A stretch of DNA of 64,000 nt from Vesta saturnalis (GCA_036346205.1 JARFJB010000821.1:447501-511500), one strand, 5' to 3'. Shown: positions 33,746 to 45,799, numbered from the stretch's first letter. Numbers and translations: made by a program. The notes: generated by a model not told the origin, from the sequence alone.

Positions 33746-34079
33746 TTATGTAATGTATACTTATAATAATTTAGATAAATGTCCTTATCCTTATAATTGT
33801 ATAACAACTATGTGTTAAGTTAAATTAACAATTAACATTGCAACTTGCAAGTGTAAATGTGTACCTAATACTAATTTTGTAATTTGTAGTGCGTTAAATA
33901 ATTAATGTCAGTTTTCAATAAAACCTATAAAAATTATATTTGTATATTATTTTTCTTAATAATTTAACCTTACGGACTAATATTTGTATTACATGAAAAA
34001 TGATCATGGAATGGGAGTACTACTCATCAGTAGCAATACTAGCAATTAAAGATAATATTAATAATTAGAAAAATCTCGA

Positions 34080-34214
34080 AACAATTTTAGGAATGTCGGA
34101 TCTTTATAAAAGATCTAGATCCCATTTCAAGGATCTTTGATCTTTATCTAGATCCATTTTACGTACGGATCTTGGATCTTTATCTAGATCCTAAATAAAT
34201 GGATCTTACCAACA

Positions 34215-34217
<3 letters not shown>
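34080..34217. promoter_or_regulatory. right subterminal GATC-word cluster of the hAT
   Basis: Six or more GGATCTT-TAGATCC words in about 120 bp mirror the cluster at the left end and run up to the CAACACTG terminus. Confidence 0.7.

Positions 34218-34250
<33 letters not shown>
34218..34250. repeat. (TA)n microsatellite
   Basis: TA tract joining the hAT right end to the LTR of the next element. Confidence 0.95.
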
Positions 34251-34252
<2 letters not shown>

Positions 34253-36596
34253 AAATGTTTAAATTAATTAACTTATTTTAATAATATCAAAATGGGGAAG
34301 GGTTCAAGGATTTAGTTGAAGATAATATATTTTTGTATAGAAATATCCTATACTTAATTGAATTTAACGTATAAAATTTGTTCTGAATAAGTTTCGCTTT
34401 CTAACGCATGCGTTACTGACTTTAAGTGAAAATAATTAAAACTGTCAAAAATGTCAAATAATTAAGAAACTTAAATGTTTGCATCAAAATGTGAAAATTT
34501 AGAAAAAGAAAAGGAAATGATTTGCTTCACAGGTGTTTACACAGGTAAATAATTGAAAATTCTAAATTAATAACATATAACAAATATTATTTGCAGGGAA
34601 ATACCAATAACAGGGTTATAAAATTTTAAAAACTCACAGATACAATCCTTCCTGTCGATTGAATGATGTCTTCAAACTTCAGCTGGAGGCAGGCAATGTT
34701 CACTCGGATGTTGTTGTTACGAATATCCAACTGCTATCTCGGTTCTCGAAGACACCAACCTCCAATCTTCAAGATGTTTTCTTTCCAAAAACGGCAACCT
34801 CCAAACACTTATTTACTATGGTAACTTTTATTAAAAATGGTTTTAAATCTTTATGACTGATTTCGTTTAAAATGTATTATTAGTATCCAAGATTTTTGTT
34901 AACACAATTTTATTTTAGTTACCGAAAATATAATATTTATTTAAGAGGAATTGTCCGGATAAATAAAACAACTTTTCACCAAATAAAAATGAAATTTAAT
35001 TTGGTATATCAGAATTATTTTAAATCGGAAAACATGAAAACAAATTTTACACAAAATCGTGACATCAATTAATCGTACACAATAATTATTAACAACGACA
35101 GGTATCGGTGACCGAACTATTTAAATTTTGACCGAAGTTATAAAAACAAGTGCTCTCGAAATTATTCGTACCGTAAACTTTCTCGACGAAAATAAATTAG
35201 GTTAAGTAAACACTAAATTTAGCAACACTGTTTTAATCTTTTCACTTTTGAACAAAACTGAGAGAGAATGACTTCCTGAGCTCTTGCTTTTATAGGTTTC
35301 TGGTTGCTACAGAAATTTCAATTTTTTACAGCCATATTGCAAAATTTACAATGAATGTGATTGGCTAATCAAAATTAAGAATTGTACAAAATGGAATTTT
35401 GGCCGTAACTTTCTTATACATGGTCGGAAATGAAATTTAAAACAGAAATGAAAACTATGTGAAATTTCGAATAAAAGGACACCTAATAAGCAATAAATCC
35501 TACCACTAATAAACGAAACAACTTAATCTAATCAAAATAAGCTACTAACTATACACACTTACAAGCTACACTAAAATTACTTGCGAAAATGGAATTCTGA
35601 GGACAATTTACATAAGAAAACATATCTTTTTAAATTCAAAACATTTACTTTAATGAAAATTTTAAGTTTTTGTAAATTTGTCTAGAAATCAACTTAGATT
35701 TAGCAAAATTTTGCGGATAAAACGCTGTATCCTTATAAAAACTTATTTATATTGTGAAAGAACATCTATTATTTGCTTTAAGAGCAAAAACTAAATCTAA
35801 TAATATGGAAAAAGTATAAAATTATGTGAAAAATCTAAAATTTACAACGTAACCATACTTAAATTTTAAATATGAAATAAATTCATATTAAAAAATGTTT
35901 TTAGCACATAAAATGTTATGTTTAAGGTTTGTACAACTTGTCTTTATTGTTCACACTACTTATTTGCAATGCATAATGTTATTTATCTTGCATTGAAAAT
36001 GTCTCATCGTCTAACACTGTTTTGGGATTTTTGCACTATAAATTGTACGGCACTATAAATGTTTGTATGCCAAAATGTTCTAAATGTCTTTCTTGTTGTG
36101 AATCATTTATTATAAATTTTGTCACTAATTCACTAACAAAAATGTGCGAAAATTGTCTATACTATCCATATTATAACCCTTTTAACTAAATTTTTGTATT
36201 TCCTGCTCTTAAAAACTAAACATACCTTATCCCTAACATAATCCTAACTACATAGTCCATGTTTAAACACCTGTGAAATGTCTACTTGCCAAATTACCTT
36301 TGAAAAATTGAATTTTATTGTAAAAATTGCACTACTAAAATGACTCTACGAAAATGGTGATATTTAACATCTTTGACAATTTTGGTAGCAACAAATTGCT
36401 TTTTATGATGAAACCAAACTTAGCAAATGATATTCAGATCAATTTATACCAAATAAATTTATTTTAAACACATCGTGAACCATATTTATGTAAAATTGTG
36501 TCTCGCACTTGTATCGAGCCAGAAATTACCCCTTTTTATGACCCAAATGTCATGTAAGCTGTCCGATACTTCCATTACCTCTTTCTAAACATCTCA
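34251..36596 (-). repeat. 3' LTR (element on minus strand), 2346 bp
   Basis: Starts TGAAATGTTT and ends ACATCTCA on the plus strand. It aligns throughout with 39446-41778. Most differences are single-base indels in homopolymers, with a few dispersed substitutions. Small open frames inside are not conserved as protein. Confidence 0.92.
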
Positions 36597-36612
36597 AATT
36601 CCCCAATTTAAG
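36597..36612 (-). other. candidate polypurine tract
   Basis: On the minus strand TAAATTGGGGAATT directly precedes the TGAGATG start of the 3' LTR. The GGGGAA run is short for a polypurine tract, but its position is right. Confidence 0.35.
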
Positions 36613-36719
36613 AATGAAGATATTTTTGTACAAGAAAATATTAAGTTCTTTAATTGACCTACCTATTAAAATTAAATTTTGAAATAAGAATAACTTATAG
36701 AAGTATGAAAATTTTAGAT

Positions 36720-37265
36720 TCATCTAGGCACCTCAATTTTATGTACATATTTACTTGCTACGCTAGGTTCTTCATTTATCAACACCAAATTTTCTTGTAT
36801 AATGTTTATAACTTCTTGCTTGTAACCAATGTGATTGATATCGAATTGCTCATCCTTTATAATTCTTTCCACCTTCAAATACTGGATATGCGGTTTATAT
36901 AAATTTAATCTTTTATTGTAGGGCTGTACCCAGTTTAATTCATCTTTACCAATTCTTATCTTCATATGTTGCGCATCGATAATCAATTTTAATTGCTTAA
37001 TCAAATCCATTCCGATTATTAACTCCATTTTTAAATTGTTAGTTATAAACCATTGTGTTTGAAAAATCTGTTCCCCTACCTTAGCTTCAGTATGTAGCAT
37101 CCTATTTATAGTGCTAAGCTTCTTATCCGTAGCTGCCATAACTTCTATTTTGTTTATTCTAATGATCTCATCTTTAAATAAATCGTTATTCTCTACGATG
37201 ATCTTTTCCTGTATTAATGAAATTTCTGATCCGGTATCAACTAATCCTAATAATTTAAATTCTTA
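36720..37265 (-). pseudogene. retropepsin (aspartic protease) domain, end of the coding part
   Basis: The frame begins FKLLGLVDTGSEISLIQEK, with DTG as the active-site triad (codons at about 37240-37229). It continues in the same frame to MELIIGMDLIKQLKLIID, the ILG-D-type motif that closes the retropepsin fold. The enzyme would cut the Gag polyprotein. About 60 residues follow, resembling the linker to reverse transcriptase (SVASKYVHKIEVPR), and then comes a stop; the 3' LTR begins 124 bp later. The protease frame is open end to end, so it may still be functional. Confidence 0.8.
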
Positions 37266-37389
37266 ATTCTAATGTTAACGAAAGGTAATAAAATGTTTGC
37301 AGTTTCTGGTTCTGAATTTTGTTCAATTTCTAAAAATTCCGTAGGATGTTGGTAGTTTGTCTTTACATTGTTGACAAGGAAGCTCGTAT

Positions 37390-39170
37390 TTAAAAATTTT
37401 GAACGGTGATCTTGTCAAAGTCCTTTTGTGTGTTCTTTTCTTCGTCTTGGGATGCATGTACGATAGCATTGACCCAACTAATCCTTCCACAACTCGGTTC
37501 CTCCTTCTCTTCTCGTACCTGGATGTTATTCACCCTCCTATTCTGATCATCCACGATCTCTTGGTATGGCCTTCTATTTTCTTTTTGCATATCATTTCTA
37601 CGATGATCCTTTCCTTCATTCTCTCTATTATTCTGATGCTCCGTTCATTATCCTTGGCTTGATTGTTGTAATTAAATCTGTTCCTATCGTAGCCATTATT
37701 ATATCCTCCTCGTCTTTGTTGGAAATTGTTCCTCTCTTCCCGATCTATAATTGCCTTCCCTATTGTTGCCATTTTGGAAATACTCTCTACGATTATCAGC
37801 ACGATGATATTGATTTTGATAATCCCTCCTGTCATTTCCATAATTCCTATTATATTTGTCTCTCCTATTTTCCTCTCTTTCGTGCCTGTAATTATATTCC
37901 CTTCTGTCATTTCCATAATTCCTAGGGTTAAATTCTCTTTTCGTAACTGTTCTGATGCTGTTCGTATGCATCGTATCTTCTTAAAATTTGCAGTAGTGAT
38001 GTAATATTATCTATATTTTGCAGAATAATGTTTTCTGCCACATTATTCTCCAGTTGCCTTGCTAAATATTGGACTATTTCTTGTTCATTCATCGGTGGTG
38101 TGAAGTATCTTGCTATTTGGTATTTCTTCATCACATAAATCTCCCTCGAAGTGCCATAGTTTTGTCATACTTCGCCCTTGAAAATTCTTCCCTTATTACA
38201 TTTTGTTGGACATCACTCCAATATTGTTTGGTAAATAATTCCTTGAAGTGCTTATAATCGGTACATTGCTCTTGTACTAAATTGTACCATAGTTCGGCAT
38301 TCCTTTAAGCATCTTTCTCACCAAACGCATTCTTTGTTTATTGTCCTTAATGTCATTAAAATATTCTTCTATATTTTTCAAAAATAGCATTGGCGATTCT
38401 TGTTTCTTTCCTTCAAATTTATATGGCATCTCTTGATTCCACATGCAATTTTCCCAGCCGATTTGAAAATTTCGAGGTGTTTCACGTTCTTTCAACTCTT
38501 CTAGGTCATGATCGTGTATTCTTAGTTTATTGCAAATTTCCCCCATCTGTTTCTTGTTCTCATCCCTATTCTTATCCACCTGAAAACATATTTGTTCGTG
38601 GATGTCATGTATCCTTCCTACTCTATCATTTATTTCGTTAGAAGCCTCTTCTCTTAGACGGGTTTCAGTTCTAATATTCTTGTCCAACTTTCCTAGCTTG
38701 TCATCTACCTCTTCCTTATTGTCGATAATCGTTCCCCATAACTTATCATTTTCTCGGTGCATATTATTGTTTAATTCTTCCTTCGTTTTCTCCATTTTAT
38801 GCACTAACTTCTCCTTATCATTCTCCCACTTACTTAGTTGTCTATCGATACTTTCTTGTAGCCGTCTCATATCCTCCTTCCTTTCTTCCTCTGCTTTTAT
38901 TCTATTTTCTTCCGCTTCTTTCCTATTTTCTTCAAGTTTGTTAAATTTACTGTCAATATTTTCCTCTGCTTCTTTCTTGTCTTGCTTCCTATTTTCTTCC
39001 AGCTTGTTAAATTTACTATCAATATTTTCCTCAGCCTTTATCATGTCTTGCTTTCTACTTTCTTCCGCTTTCATTAGCATGGCGATTATCATGTCCACGT
39101 CTAAGGTTCTGCTTTCTCTAACTGGACTTCCTTCTTGTTGTGTTTCAACATCCTTTTCAATATCCTCCAT
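37390..39170 (-). pseudogene. gag, frameshifted, with N-terminal coiled coil
   Basis: The start (39170) opens an acidic and then heptad-rich region of about 200 residues. It includes three near-copies of AEENIDSKFNKLEENRK, predicted coiled coil, and then a capsid-like part (MPYKFEGKKQESPMLFLKNI, LRKMLKG-type). After a frameshift near 38280 the capsid continues (ARYFTPPMNEQEIVQYLARQ, 38134-37928). Another shift leads to an Arg/Asn/Tyr-rich tail (RNYGNDRREYNYRHEREENR), with more shifts to 37390. No CCHC zinc knuckle is visible; the basic tail may bind RNA instead. The breaks are single-base and could be assembly errors. Confidence 0.75.
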
Positions 39171-39420
39171 CTTTGTAACTAGATCCTGTCTTGCTCTTTT
39201 ACCTCAATATCTTTAGGTCCGTAAACTTTTCCTGATCTAGTTACCCTACGATCTTGCATTCACTAGTCGTACTAACTAAATTTGCCCCTTTTATAAAATT
39301 CCTAACACTAATGAACACAATAAACAATAAACAATAACAAATAACAATGAACGAAAAATGAAAACTAAATATCTATAAAATTTTTTGTGCTTTTATATCC
39401 AAAAACTTCAAACTAAATCG

Positions 39421-39445
39421 TGCCACACGTTGCGGTGCAATAAAT
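39421..39445 (-). other. candidate primer-binding site
   Basis: Just inside the 5' LTR (on the minus strand) lies TTGCACCGCAACGTGTGGCA, about five bases from the LTR end CATTTCA. The position and the CAACGTG core fit a tRNA primer site, but I did not match it to a specific tRNA. Confidence 0.4.
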
Positions 39446-41778
39446 TGAAATGTTTAAATTAATTAATTATTTTAATAATATCAAAATGGGGAAGGGTTCA
39501 AGGATTTAGTTGAAGATAATATATTTTTGTATAGGAAATATCCTATACTTAATTGAATTTAACGTATAAAATTTGTTCTGAATAAGTTTTGCTTTCTAAC
39601 GCATGCGTTAATGACTTTAAGTGAAAATAATTAAAACTGTCAAAAATGTCAAATAATTAAGAAATTTTAATGTTTGGATCAAAATGTGAAAATTTAGAAA
39701 AGAAAAGGAAATGATTTGCTTCACAGGTGTTTACACAGGTAAATAATTGAAATTCTAATTAATAACATATAACAAATATTATTTGCAGGGAAATACCAAT
39801 AACAGGGTTATAAAATTTTAAAACTCACAGATACAATCCTTCCTGTCGATTGAATGATGTCTTCAAACTTCAGCTGGAGGCAGGCAATGTTCACTCGGAT
39901 GTTGTTGTTACGAATATCCAACTGCTATCTTGGTTCTCGAAGACACCAACCTCCAATCTTCAAGATGTTTTCTTTTCCAAAAAACGGCAACCTCCAAACA
40001 CTTATTTACTATGGTAACTTTTATTAAAAATGGTTTTAAATCTTTATGACTGATTTCGTTTAAAATGTATTATTAGTATCCAAGATTTTTGTTAACACAA
40101 TTTTATTTTAGTTACCGAAAATATAATATTTATTTAAGAGGGATTGTCCGGATAAATAAAACAACTTTTCACCAAATAAAATGAAATTTAATTTGGTATA
40201 TCAGAATTATTTTAAATCGGAAAACATGAAAACAAATTTTCACAAAATCGTGACATCAATTAATCGTACAGCAATAATTTATTAACAACGACAGGTATCG
40301 GTGACCGAACTATTTAAATTTTAACCGAAGTTATAAAAAAAGTGCTCTCGAAATTATTCGTACGTAAACTTTCTCGACGAAAATAAATTAGGTTAAGTAA
40401 ACACTAAATTTAGCAACACTGTTTTAATCTTTTCACTTTTTGAACAAAAACTGGAGAGAATGACTTCCTGAGCTCTTGCTTTTATAGGTTTCTGGTTGCT
40501 ACAGAAATTTCAATTTTTACAGCCATATTGCAAAATTTACAATGAATGTGATTGGCTAATCAAAATTAAGAATTGTACAAAATGGAATTTTGGCCGTAAC
40601 TTTCTTATACATGGTCGGAAATGAAATTTAAAAACGAAATGAAAACTATGTGAAATTTCGAATAAAAGGACACCGAATAAGCAATAAATCCTACCACTAA
40701 TAAACAAACAACTTAATCTAATCAAAATAAGCTACTAACTATACACACTTACAAGCTACACTAAAATTACTTGAAAATGGAATTCTGAGGACAATTTACA
40801 TAAGAAAACATATCTTTTTAAATTCAAAACATTTACTTTAATGAAAATTTTAAGTTTTTGTAAATTTGTCTAGAAATCAACTTAGATTTAGCAAAATTTT
40901 GCGGATAAAAACGCTGTATCCTTATAAAAACTTATTTATATTGTGAAAGAACATCTATTATTTGCTTTAAGAGCAAAAACTAAATCTAATAATATGGAAA
41001 AAGTATAAAATTATGTGAAAAATCTAAAATTTACAACGTAACCATACTTAAATTTTAAATATGAAATAAATTCATATTAAAAATGTTTTAGCACATAAAA
41101 TGTTATGTTTAAGGTTTGTACAACTTGTCTTTATTGTTCACACTACTTATTTGCAATGCATAATGTTATTTAATCTTGCATTGAAAATGTCTCATCGTCT
41201 AACACTGTTTTGGGATTTTTACACTATAAATTGTACGGCACTATAAATGTTTGTATGCCAAAATGTTCTAAATGTCTTTCTTGTTGTGAATCATTTATTA
41301 TAAATTTTGTCACTAATTCACTAACAAAAATGTGCGAAAATTGTCTAACTATCCATATTATAACCCTTTTAACTAAATTTTGTATTTCCTGCTCTTAAAA
41401 ACTAAACATACCTTATCTCTAACATAATCCTAACTACATAGTCCATGTTTAAACACCTGTGAAATGTCTACTTGCCAAATTACCTTTGAAAAATTGAATT
41501 TTATTGTAAAAATTGCACTACTAAAATGACTCTACGAAAATGGTGATATTTAACATCTTTGACAATTTTGGTAGCAACAAATTGCTTTTATGATGAAACC
41601 AAACTTAGCAAATGATATTCAGATCAATTTATACCAAATAAATTTATTTTAAACACATCGTGAACCATATTTATGTAAAATTGTGTCTCGCACTTGTCTC
41701 GAGCCAGAAATTACCCTTTTATGACCCAAATGTCATGTAAGCTGTCCGATACTTCATTACCTCTTTCTAAACATCTCA
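39446..41778 (-). repeat. 5' LTR (element on minus strand), 2333 bp
   Basis: Direct repeat of 34251-36596 with the same TG...CA limits. It should contain the promoter driving minus-strand transcription into gag, though I cannot identify the start site. Confidence 0.92.

Positions 41779-41805
<27 letters not shown>
41779..41805. repeat. (TA)n microsatellite
   Basis: Remainder of the (TA)n tract on the far side of the LTR element. Confidence 0.95.
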
Positions 41806-41809
<4 letters not shown>

Positions 41810-42115
41810 ATACTGCGACTTTCAGACATTGTTTGAGTTATTATGTCGTCAACAAGAATTATTTTTACATAATGTTACCGTTTTACGTGATTTTAATATC
41901 ACCTTGTAAATGATTTGAAAACAAATACGTTGAAATATTTTGTTAATATGTTTAATTTAAAGCAATTCGATTTTGTAACTAATATTAAAGGCGGGCGAAT
42001 GGATTTAATATTAACTAACTTAGATTGTAAGTGTTTCATGATAAGCTACCTATTGTTACAGAAGATAATTATCATTCGTCATTGGGAGTAAAATTTACTT
42101 GTAAGGTCGTAGTGT
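41806..42115 (+). pseudogene. LINE endonuclease fragment (EEP fold)
   Basis: Across shifting frames one reads LFELLCRQQELFL, then LRDFNITL in place of the usual LLGDFN, followed by NLKQFDFVTNIKGGRMDLI, ILTNLDC and LPIVTEDNYHSSLGVKF. This order (GDFN box, QFNFV-N--GR-LDLIL, then an ED-NHHP/S-L box) matches endonucleases of insect Jockey/R1-like LINEs. The first residue of the key box is altered (RDFN for GDFN). Only about 100 codons remain, and no reverse transcriptase follows. Confidence 0.6.
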
Positions 42116-42184
42116 TTAACATCAAAATAGAATTAAATAAAAACTAATATTACAATTACAGCACGATTTCAATAAAAATTATTG

Positions 42185-42265
42185 TATGAGGGGGGGGGGG
42201 CGATGAGAATTGTGATTGAAAATTGGGTCGCAAATACTTAAAGGTTGGTAAACATTGCACTAGCA
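42185..42265. mobile_element. hAT-like terminal fragment
   Basis: On the minus strand TGCAATGTTTACCAACCTTT, then TTGCGACCCAATTTTC and a run of eleven C resemble the widespread hAT terminus CAGTGTTTCCCAACCTTT with a CGACCC block. No partner end or transposase is visible nearby. Confidence 0.45.
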
Positions 42266-42269
42266 ACAT

Positions 42270-43615
42270 CAAAACTTACAAGTGTATTATGCAGTGGTAA
42301 ATTTATCTTTTGCTAAAATCGCTTTAATTTTGTTAGTGAATATAGGAAAATGGCAATAATTAAAATCTTTGTTATGAAATTCTAATTCTGTATTATTAAA
42401 CTGAACAATTGCAAGTTTAAGAATCTTGTGTGAAAATTGTAGGATTTGTGGTTGTTCAACGTTGATGGTATTGTTTTTGGGTAGGTTTTAAAATTTTACG
42501 TTTTTTGTGTTTCATTTTTTATGTTTGATGTAACTGACAATTTGTCTGACGTTATTACCAAATGTGTCGAATTCAATATAGTAATTTCAGAATATAATAC
42601 TCTTAAGTAGACATGCAGGTTATTTCTAATTCGAAACCATTTTTTACTTTCTTCCTTAATCCATCTTCCTTGAGGATTCTCTAATTATATCCTTAGTTAA
42701 CAAATTTTTAGTCCCAGAAAATAGATTAACAACAGTAGGTTTCAATTTCTCTTTAAGCATTCTTGATTAAACCATAATGTTACTTCGTGGAATTCAATCA
42801 TTCTTAGCACTAACGTCTTAAATATAATTCAACAATGTTTGAAATGAATATTTATTTCTCAATTATGTAAACATTGTGGAATTTGAAACATGACTACTAT
42901 TATTTATTCTCTGTTACATGTTATTTTGCATTAAATCTAGGGAGAGTGTGGTAGCACTGTCAAAATAATTTTTGTTTGATGGGAAGCAGCATAAAATACG
43001 TTGTTTATTACTCGTGCAAAAGAAATAGTGTAACTTGCTTATATGCTACGCTTGAACTGCGGACTCTCGCGCATTAATGCTCATCATGTGTTTTCTGCTC
43101 TTGTAATATAAATTACTATAAAACACCTCACATTCTTTGTTTTCAACACACATTTAACTTATTGTTATTCTTTTGGTATTTTGCTTAGCATCAAAAATGC
43201 TCTGTGTTAAAAACATTCATAAAACTTTACCAGCCACTCTCTTGAATCCTTAGAATGGAAGGTATGTGAATATGAAATTTTATGGAGAATAAGGATCTAT
43301 GAAAATTTTTAGGAGATGCAATTAAAAAAATACATGCTGACGTCACTGAGACATGCGTGGGAGAAAATATTAAACAGTAAAGTTAATCATTTTATTTTAA
43401 GCTTTCCACAGTCGAGAATAACCTAGTATACCTTACTTGCTTCATTTGAATTTATCTCTTACTTTACGCAACATTTTCACATTCCTCTTCTTAATCACAT
43501 TTTAAGTATCTTATTCTAATTTTACAATCCTCCAACTAATTACAAAAATTCTTGAGGTTTAATAAAATTCTGATTATCTACACTGTATTAAAAGAAATCG
43601 TTTATTCTCCTTTAA
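42270..43615. other. no feature recognised
   Basis: About 1.3 kb of AT-rich DNA without supported coding or repeat structure. Confidence 0.45.
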
Positions 43616-44751
43616 TTTTCATCGGCATGGCATAGCTTATTTGCTACTCAATCAATTTTATTAAGCATTCCCTACACTCGTTTTTTAGTTAGATTCGTCT
43701 TTATCCGAAACTACCCGTTATTAATAAAAGTTAGGTGTAAACGTTATATCTTTTAAAGGAAACACCTGTATATTTTATTCCTATTGGGTGCGGAATAAAG
43801 TACGCAACTTCTTTTATATTTGTAATTATACTATGTTTCAAAGTGTCAGAGATATTCATCAAAAGCTATTATTAGACACAGATTTCTAATATTAATAATA
43901 CTTACAACAAATTTTAATATTCAAATCATATTTTTTTATAATCGGACTATAGCGCACCCAAACCTCCAAATTCAGTATGGGGCTTATGCAAAAACAGTGC
44001 AGGATTGCTAAACTTATTATTCTGATAGATTACTGCACCTACCATATTACGGTTATACTATATCTACGGTACGAGAGACACAATTTCTAACCTCAAAATT
44101 AATGCAATACAAATTTAGATAAATCTGCAATGTACTTATGAATATACCGAAAAAGACTACCCTTAATCTATACAAATGGAATCTTTGAACTGTATTTTTA
44201 GAAAGGTAGGCAAGTAATGTAGACATTACATGCATTATGATGGGTAATTAGACTATGTACATAGATTGTGAATTTATTAAAGTTTGATTATAGCGCATCG
44301 TTTATTTCCATAATATAATATAGGAGGTGTGACTATTAAATGACAAGACTTCTGTAATATAATATTTATTATAAGGATAATCAGAAGATTATGGCTCGAA
44401 ATGTTAAAGCAACCGAGGCAGATTGCTAGACTTATTATTCTGACAGATTACTGCACCTACCATATTATGTTTATTATTACGGTACCATGAAACATGAACA
44501 AAATTTTAAAAAGATTCAGTATTTTCGGCAAGTTTTAAATGCAAATGCATTGAAATAAAGTCGACATGGCTAATTTGTTGTTACTAAGATACTGTGATAT
44601 TGCTATATTATCATGTCATGTGTTTGCTGTCAATCATGCTGTTAGCATCAATGACATTTCCGTGATATAAAGACCATTATAGCCCGCATTTTGAGGTCAT
44701 TGTAATAAATATATGGTGACAAAATAAAATAGATAGATATTTATGTATTAA

Positions 44752-44846
44752 GGGCATAATCAGAAGATTATGGCTCGAGGGAATGTTAAAGCCCGACGCG
44801 AAGCGGAGGGCTTTATATTCCTGAGAGCCATAATCTAATTATGCCC
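44752..44846. repeat. long hairpin, copy 1
   Basis: Ordered complementary pairs are GGGCATAAT/ATTATGCCC, AGATTATGGCTC/GAGCCATAATCT, GGAAT/ATTCC and AAAGCCC/GGGCTTT, around an apical loop GACGCGAAGCGGA. Thirty-three base pairs form in 95 bp, broken only by small bulges. The unusually GC-rich tip stands out in this AT-rich region. Confidence 0.9.
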
Positions 44847-45149
44847 GTGGTACATAAATGTTTTATTTTATTTTGCACCATGAAACTGGAACAAAATTTT
44901 AAAAAGATTCAGTATTTTCGGCAAGTTTTTAAATGCAAATGCATTGAAATAAAGTCGACAGTAGGCTAATTTGTTGTTACTAAGATACTGTGATATTGCT
45001 ATTATATATCATGTCATGTGTTTGCTGTCAATCATGCTGCTTAGCATCAATGACATTTCCGTGCTATAAAGACCACATTACGCCCGCATTTGGAGGCGTA
45101 TAAAGAACATTATGGTGACAAAATAAAATAATAGATATTTATGTATTAA

Positions 45150-45248
45150 GGGCATAATCAGAAGATTATGGCTCGAGGGAATGTTAAAAGCCCGACGCGA
45201 AGCGGAGGGCTTTTATATTCCTGAGAGCCATAATCTACAATTATGCCC
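45150..45248. repeat. long hairpin, copy 2
   Basis: Same stem and same GACGCGAAGCGGA loop as copy 1. The differences are small indels (an extra A/T pair near the tip, and AC inserted near the base). The two hairpins are more alike than the MITE modules around them. Confidence 0.9.
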
Positions 45249-45799
45249 GTGGTACATACAATGTTTTATTTTATTTTGCACCATGAAACTGGAACAAAAT
45301 ATTAGAAAGATTCAGTATTTTCGGCAAGTTTTTAAATGCAAATGCAGTGAAATAAAGTCGACAGTAGGCTAATTTGTTGTTACTAAGATACTGTGATATT
45401 GCTATTATATATCATGTCATGTGTTTGCTGTCAATCATGCTGCTTAGCATCAATGACATTTCCGTGCTATAAAGACCACATTACGCCCGCATTTGGAGGC
45501 GTATAAAGAACATTATGGTGGCAAAATAAAATAAAACATTTTATTTTGATTTAATACAAACATCTCGTATTTTAGTAATTTTTTTTTGTTTTTCAGTACA
45601 GTTTAATCGCTTGAATTGATTTCTAGGTCTTCGGATGATTCGGTAACTCTGCAATATCATCTTGAGGGTTATCAGCTACCCACATCTAAACATGACATAT
45701 AATGTTACCAATTTTCAATCATCACTTTTTCGTAACCAAATTTTATTAATTCCTCCATGTCTTTAACTTTAAAAGTCTTGTTATTCATTTTAATGATGT

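Larger units (their letters stand above)
30895..34217 (+). mobile_element. hAT transposon with GGATCTAGATC-rich ends
   Basis: The right end in reverse reads CAGTGTTGGTAAGATCC, a typical hAT terminus. The left end is a weaker match, AAGTGTTTAGGATCTAGATC. Both ends lie in (TA)n, compatible with an 8-bp TA-rich duplication. A transposase with one intron fills the middle. About 150 bp inside each end is packed with GGATCTAGATC-like words, absent elsewhere in the window. These are probably binding sites for the transposase BED finger; that is inference. Confidence 0.85.
34251..41778 (-). mobile_element. Ty3-type LTR retrotransposon lacking RT, RNase H and integrase
   Basis: Two direct repeats of 2.35 and 2.33 kb, each TG...CA, enclose only 2.85 kb. 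That interior encodes gag and a retropepsin on the minus strand and nothing more. ATAT stands on both outer sides, compatible with a 4-bp duplication inside (TA)n. LTRs this long around so short an interior resemble the non-autonomous gag-only or gag-protease derivatives known from other LTR families, which depend on an intact relative. Its two LTRs are very similar, so it is the youngest-looking element in the window. Confidence 0.88.
44350..45540. repeat. tandem array: ~270-bp MITE alternating with hairpins
   Basis: Three copies of a ~270-bp module (about 44480-44733, 44861-45130 and 45263-45536) are bounded by ATTTTATTTTGCACCATGAA and, inverted, ATTTTATTTTGTCACCATAA. Between successive modules lie two copies of a perfect-stem hairpin (44752-44846 and 45150-45248). 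The hairpin-to-hairpin period is 398 bp. Module 1 is more diverged and is preceded by another motif (GATTACTGCACCTACCATAT) that also occurs at 44030-44050. Confidence 0.85.

Noticed and set aside
34659..34856. Plus-strand frames inside the LTRs (also 41210-41398)
   Set aside because: Short, without family resemblance, and lying in non-coding LTR sequence opposite to the element's direction.
37566..38004. Hydrophobic plus-strand frames that look like membrane proteins
   Set aside because: Antisense of the Arg/Asn-rich gag tail.
38602..39216. 204-residue Ser/Leu-rich plus-strand frame
   Set aside because: Antisense of the coiled-coil part of gag.
42187..42201. Run of eleven G as a possible structural element
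   Set aside because: More simply part of a decayed hAT end or a homopolymer assembly artefact.
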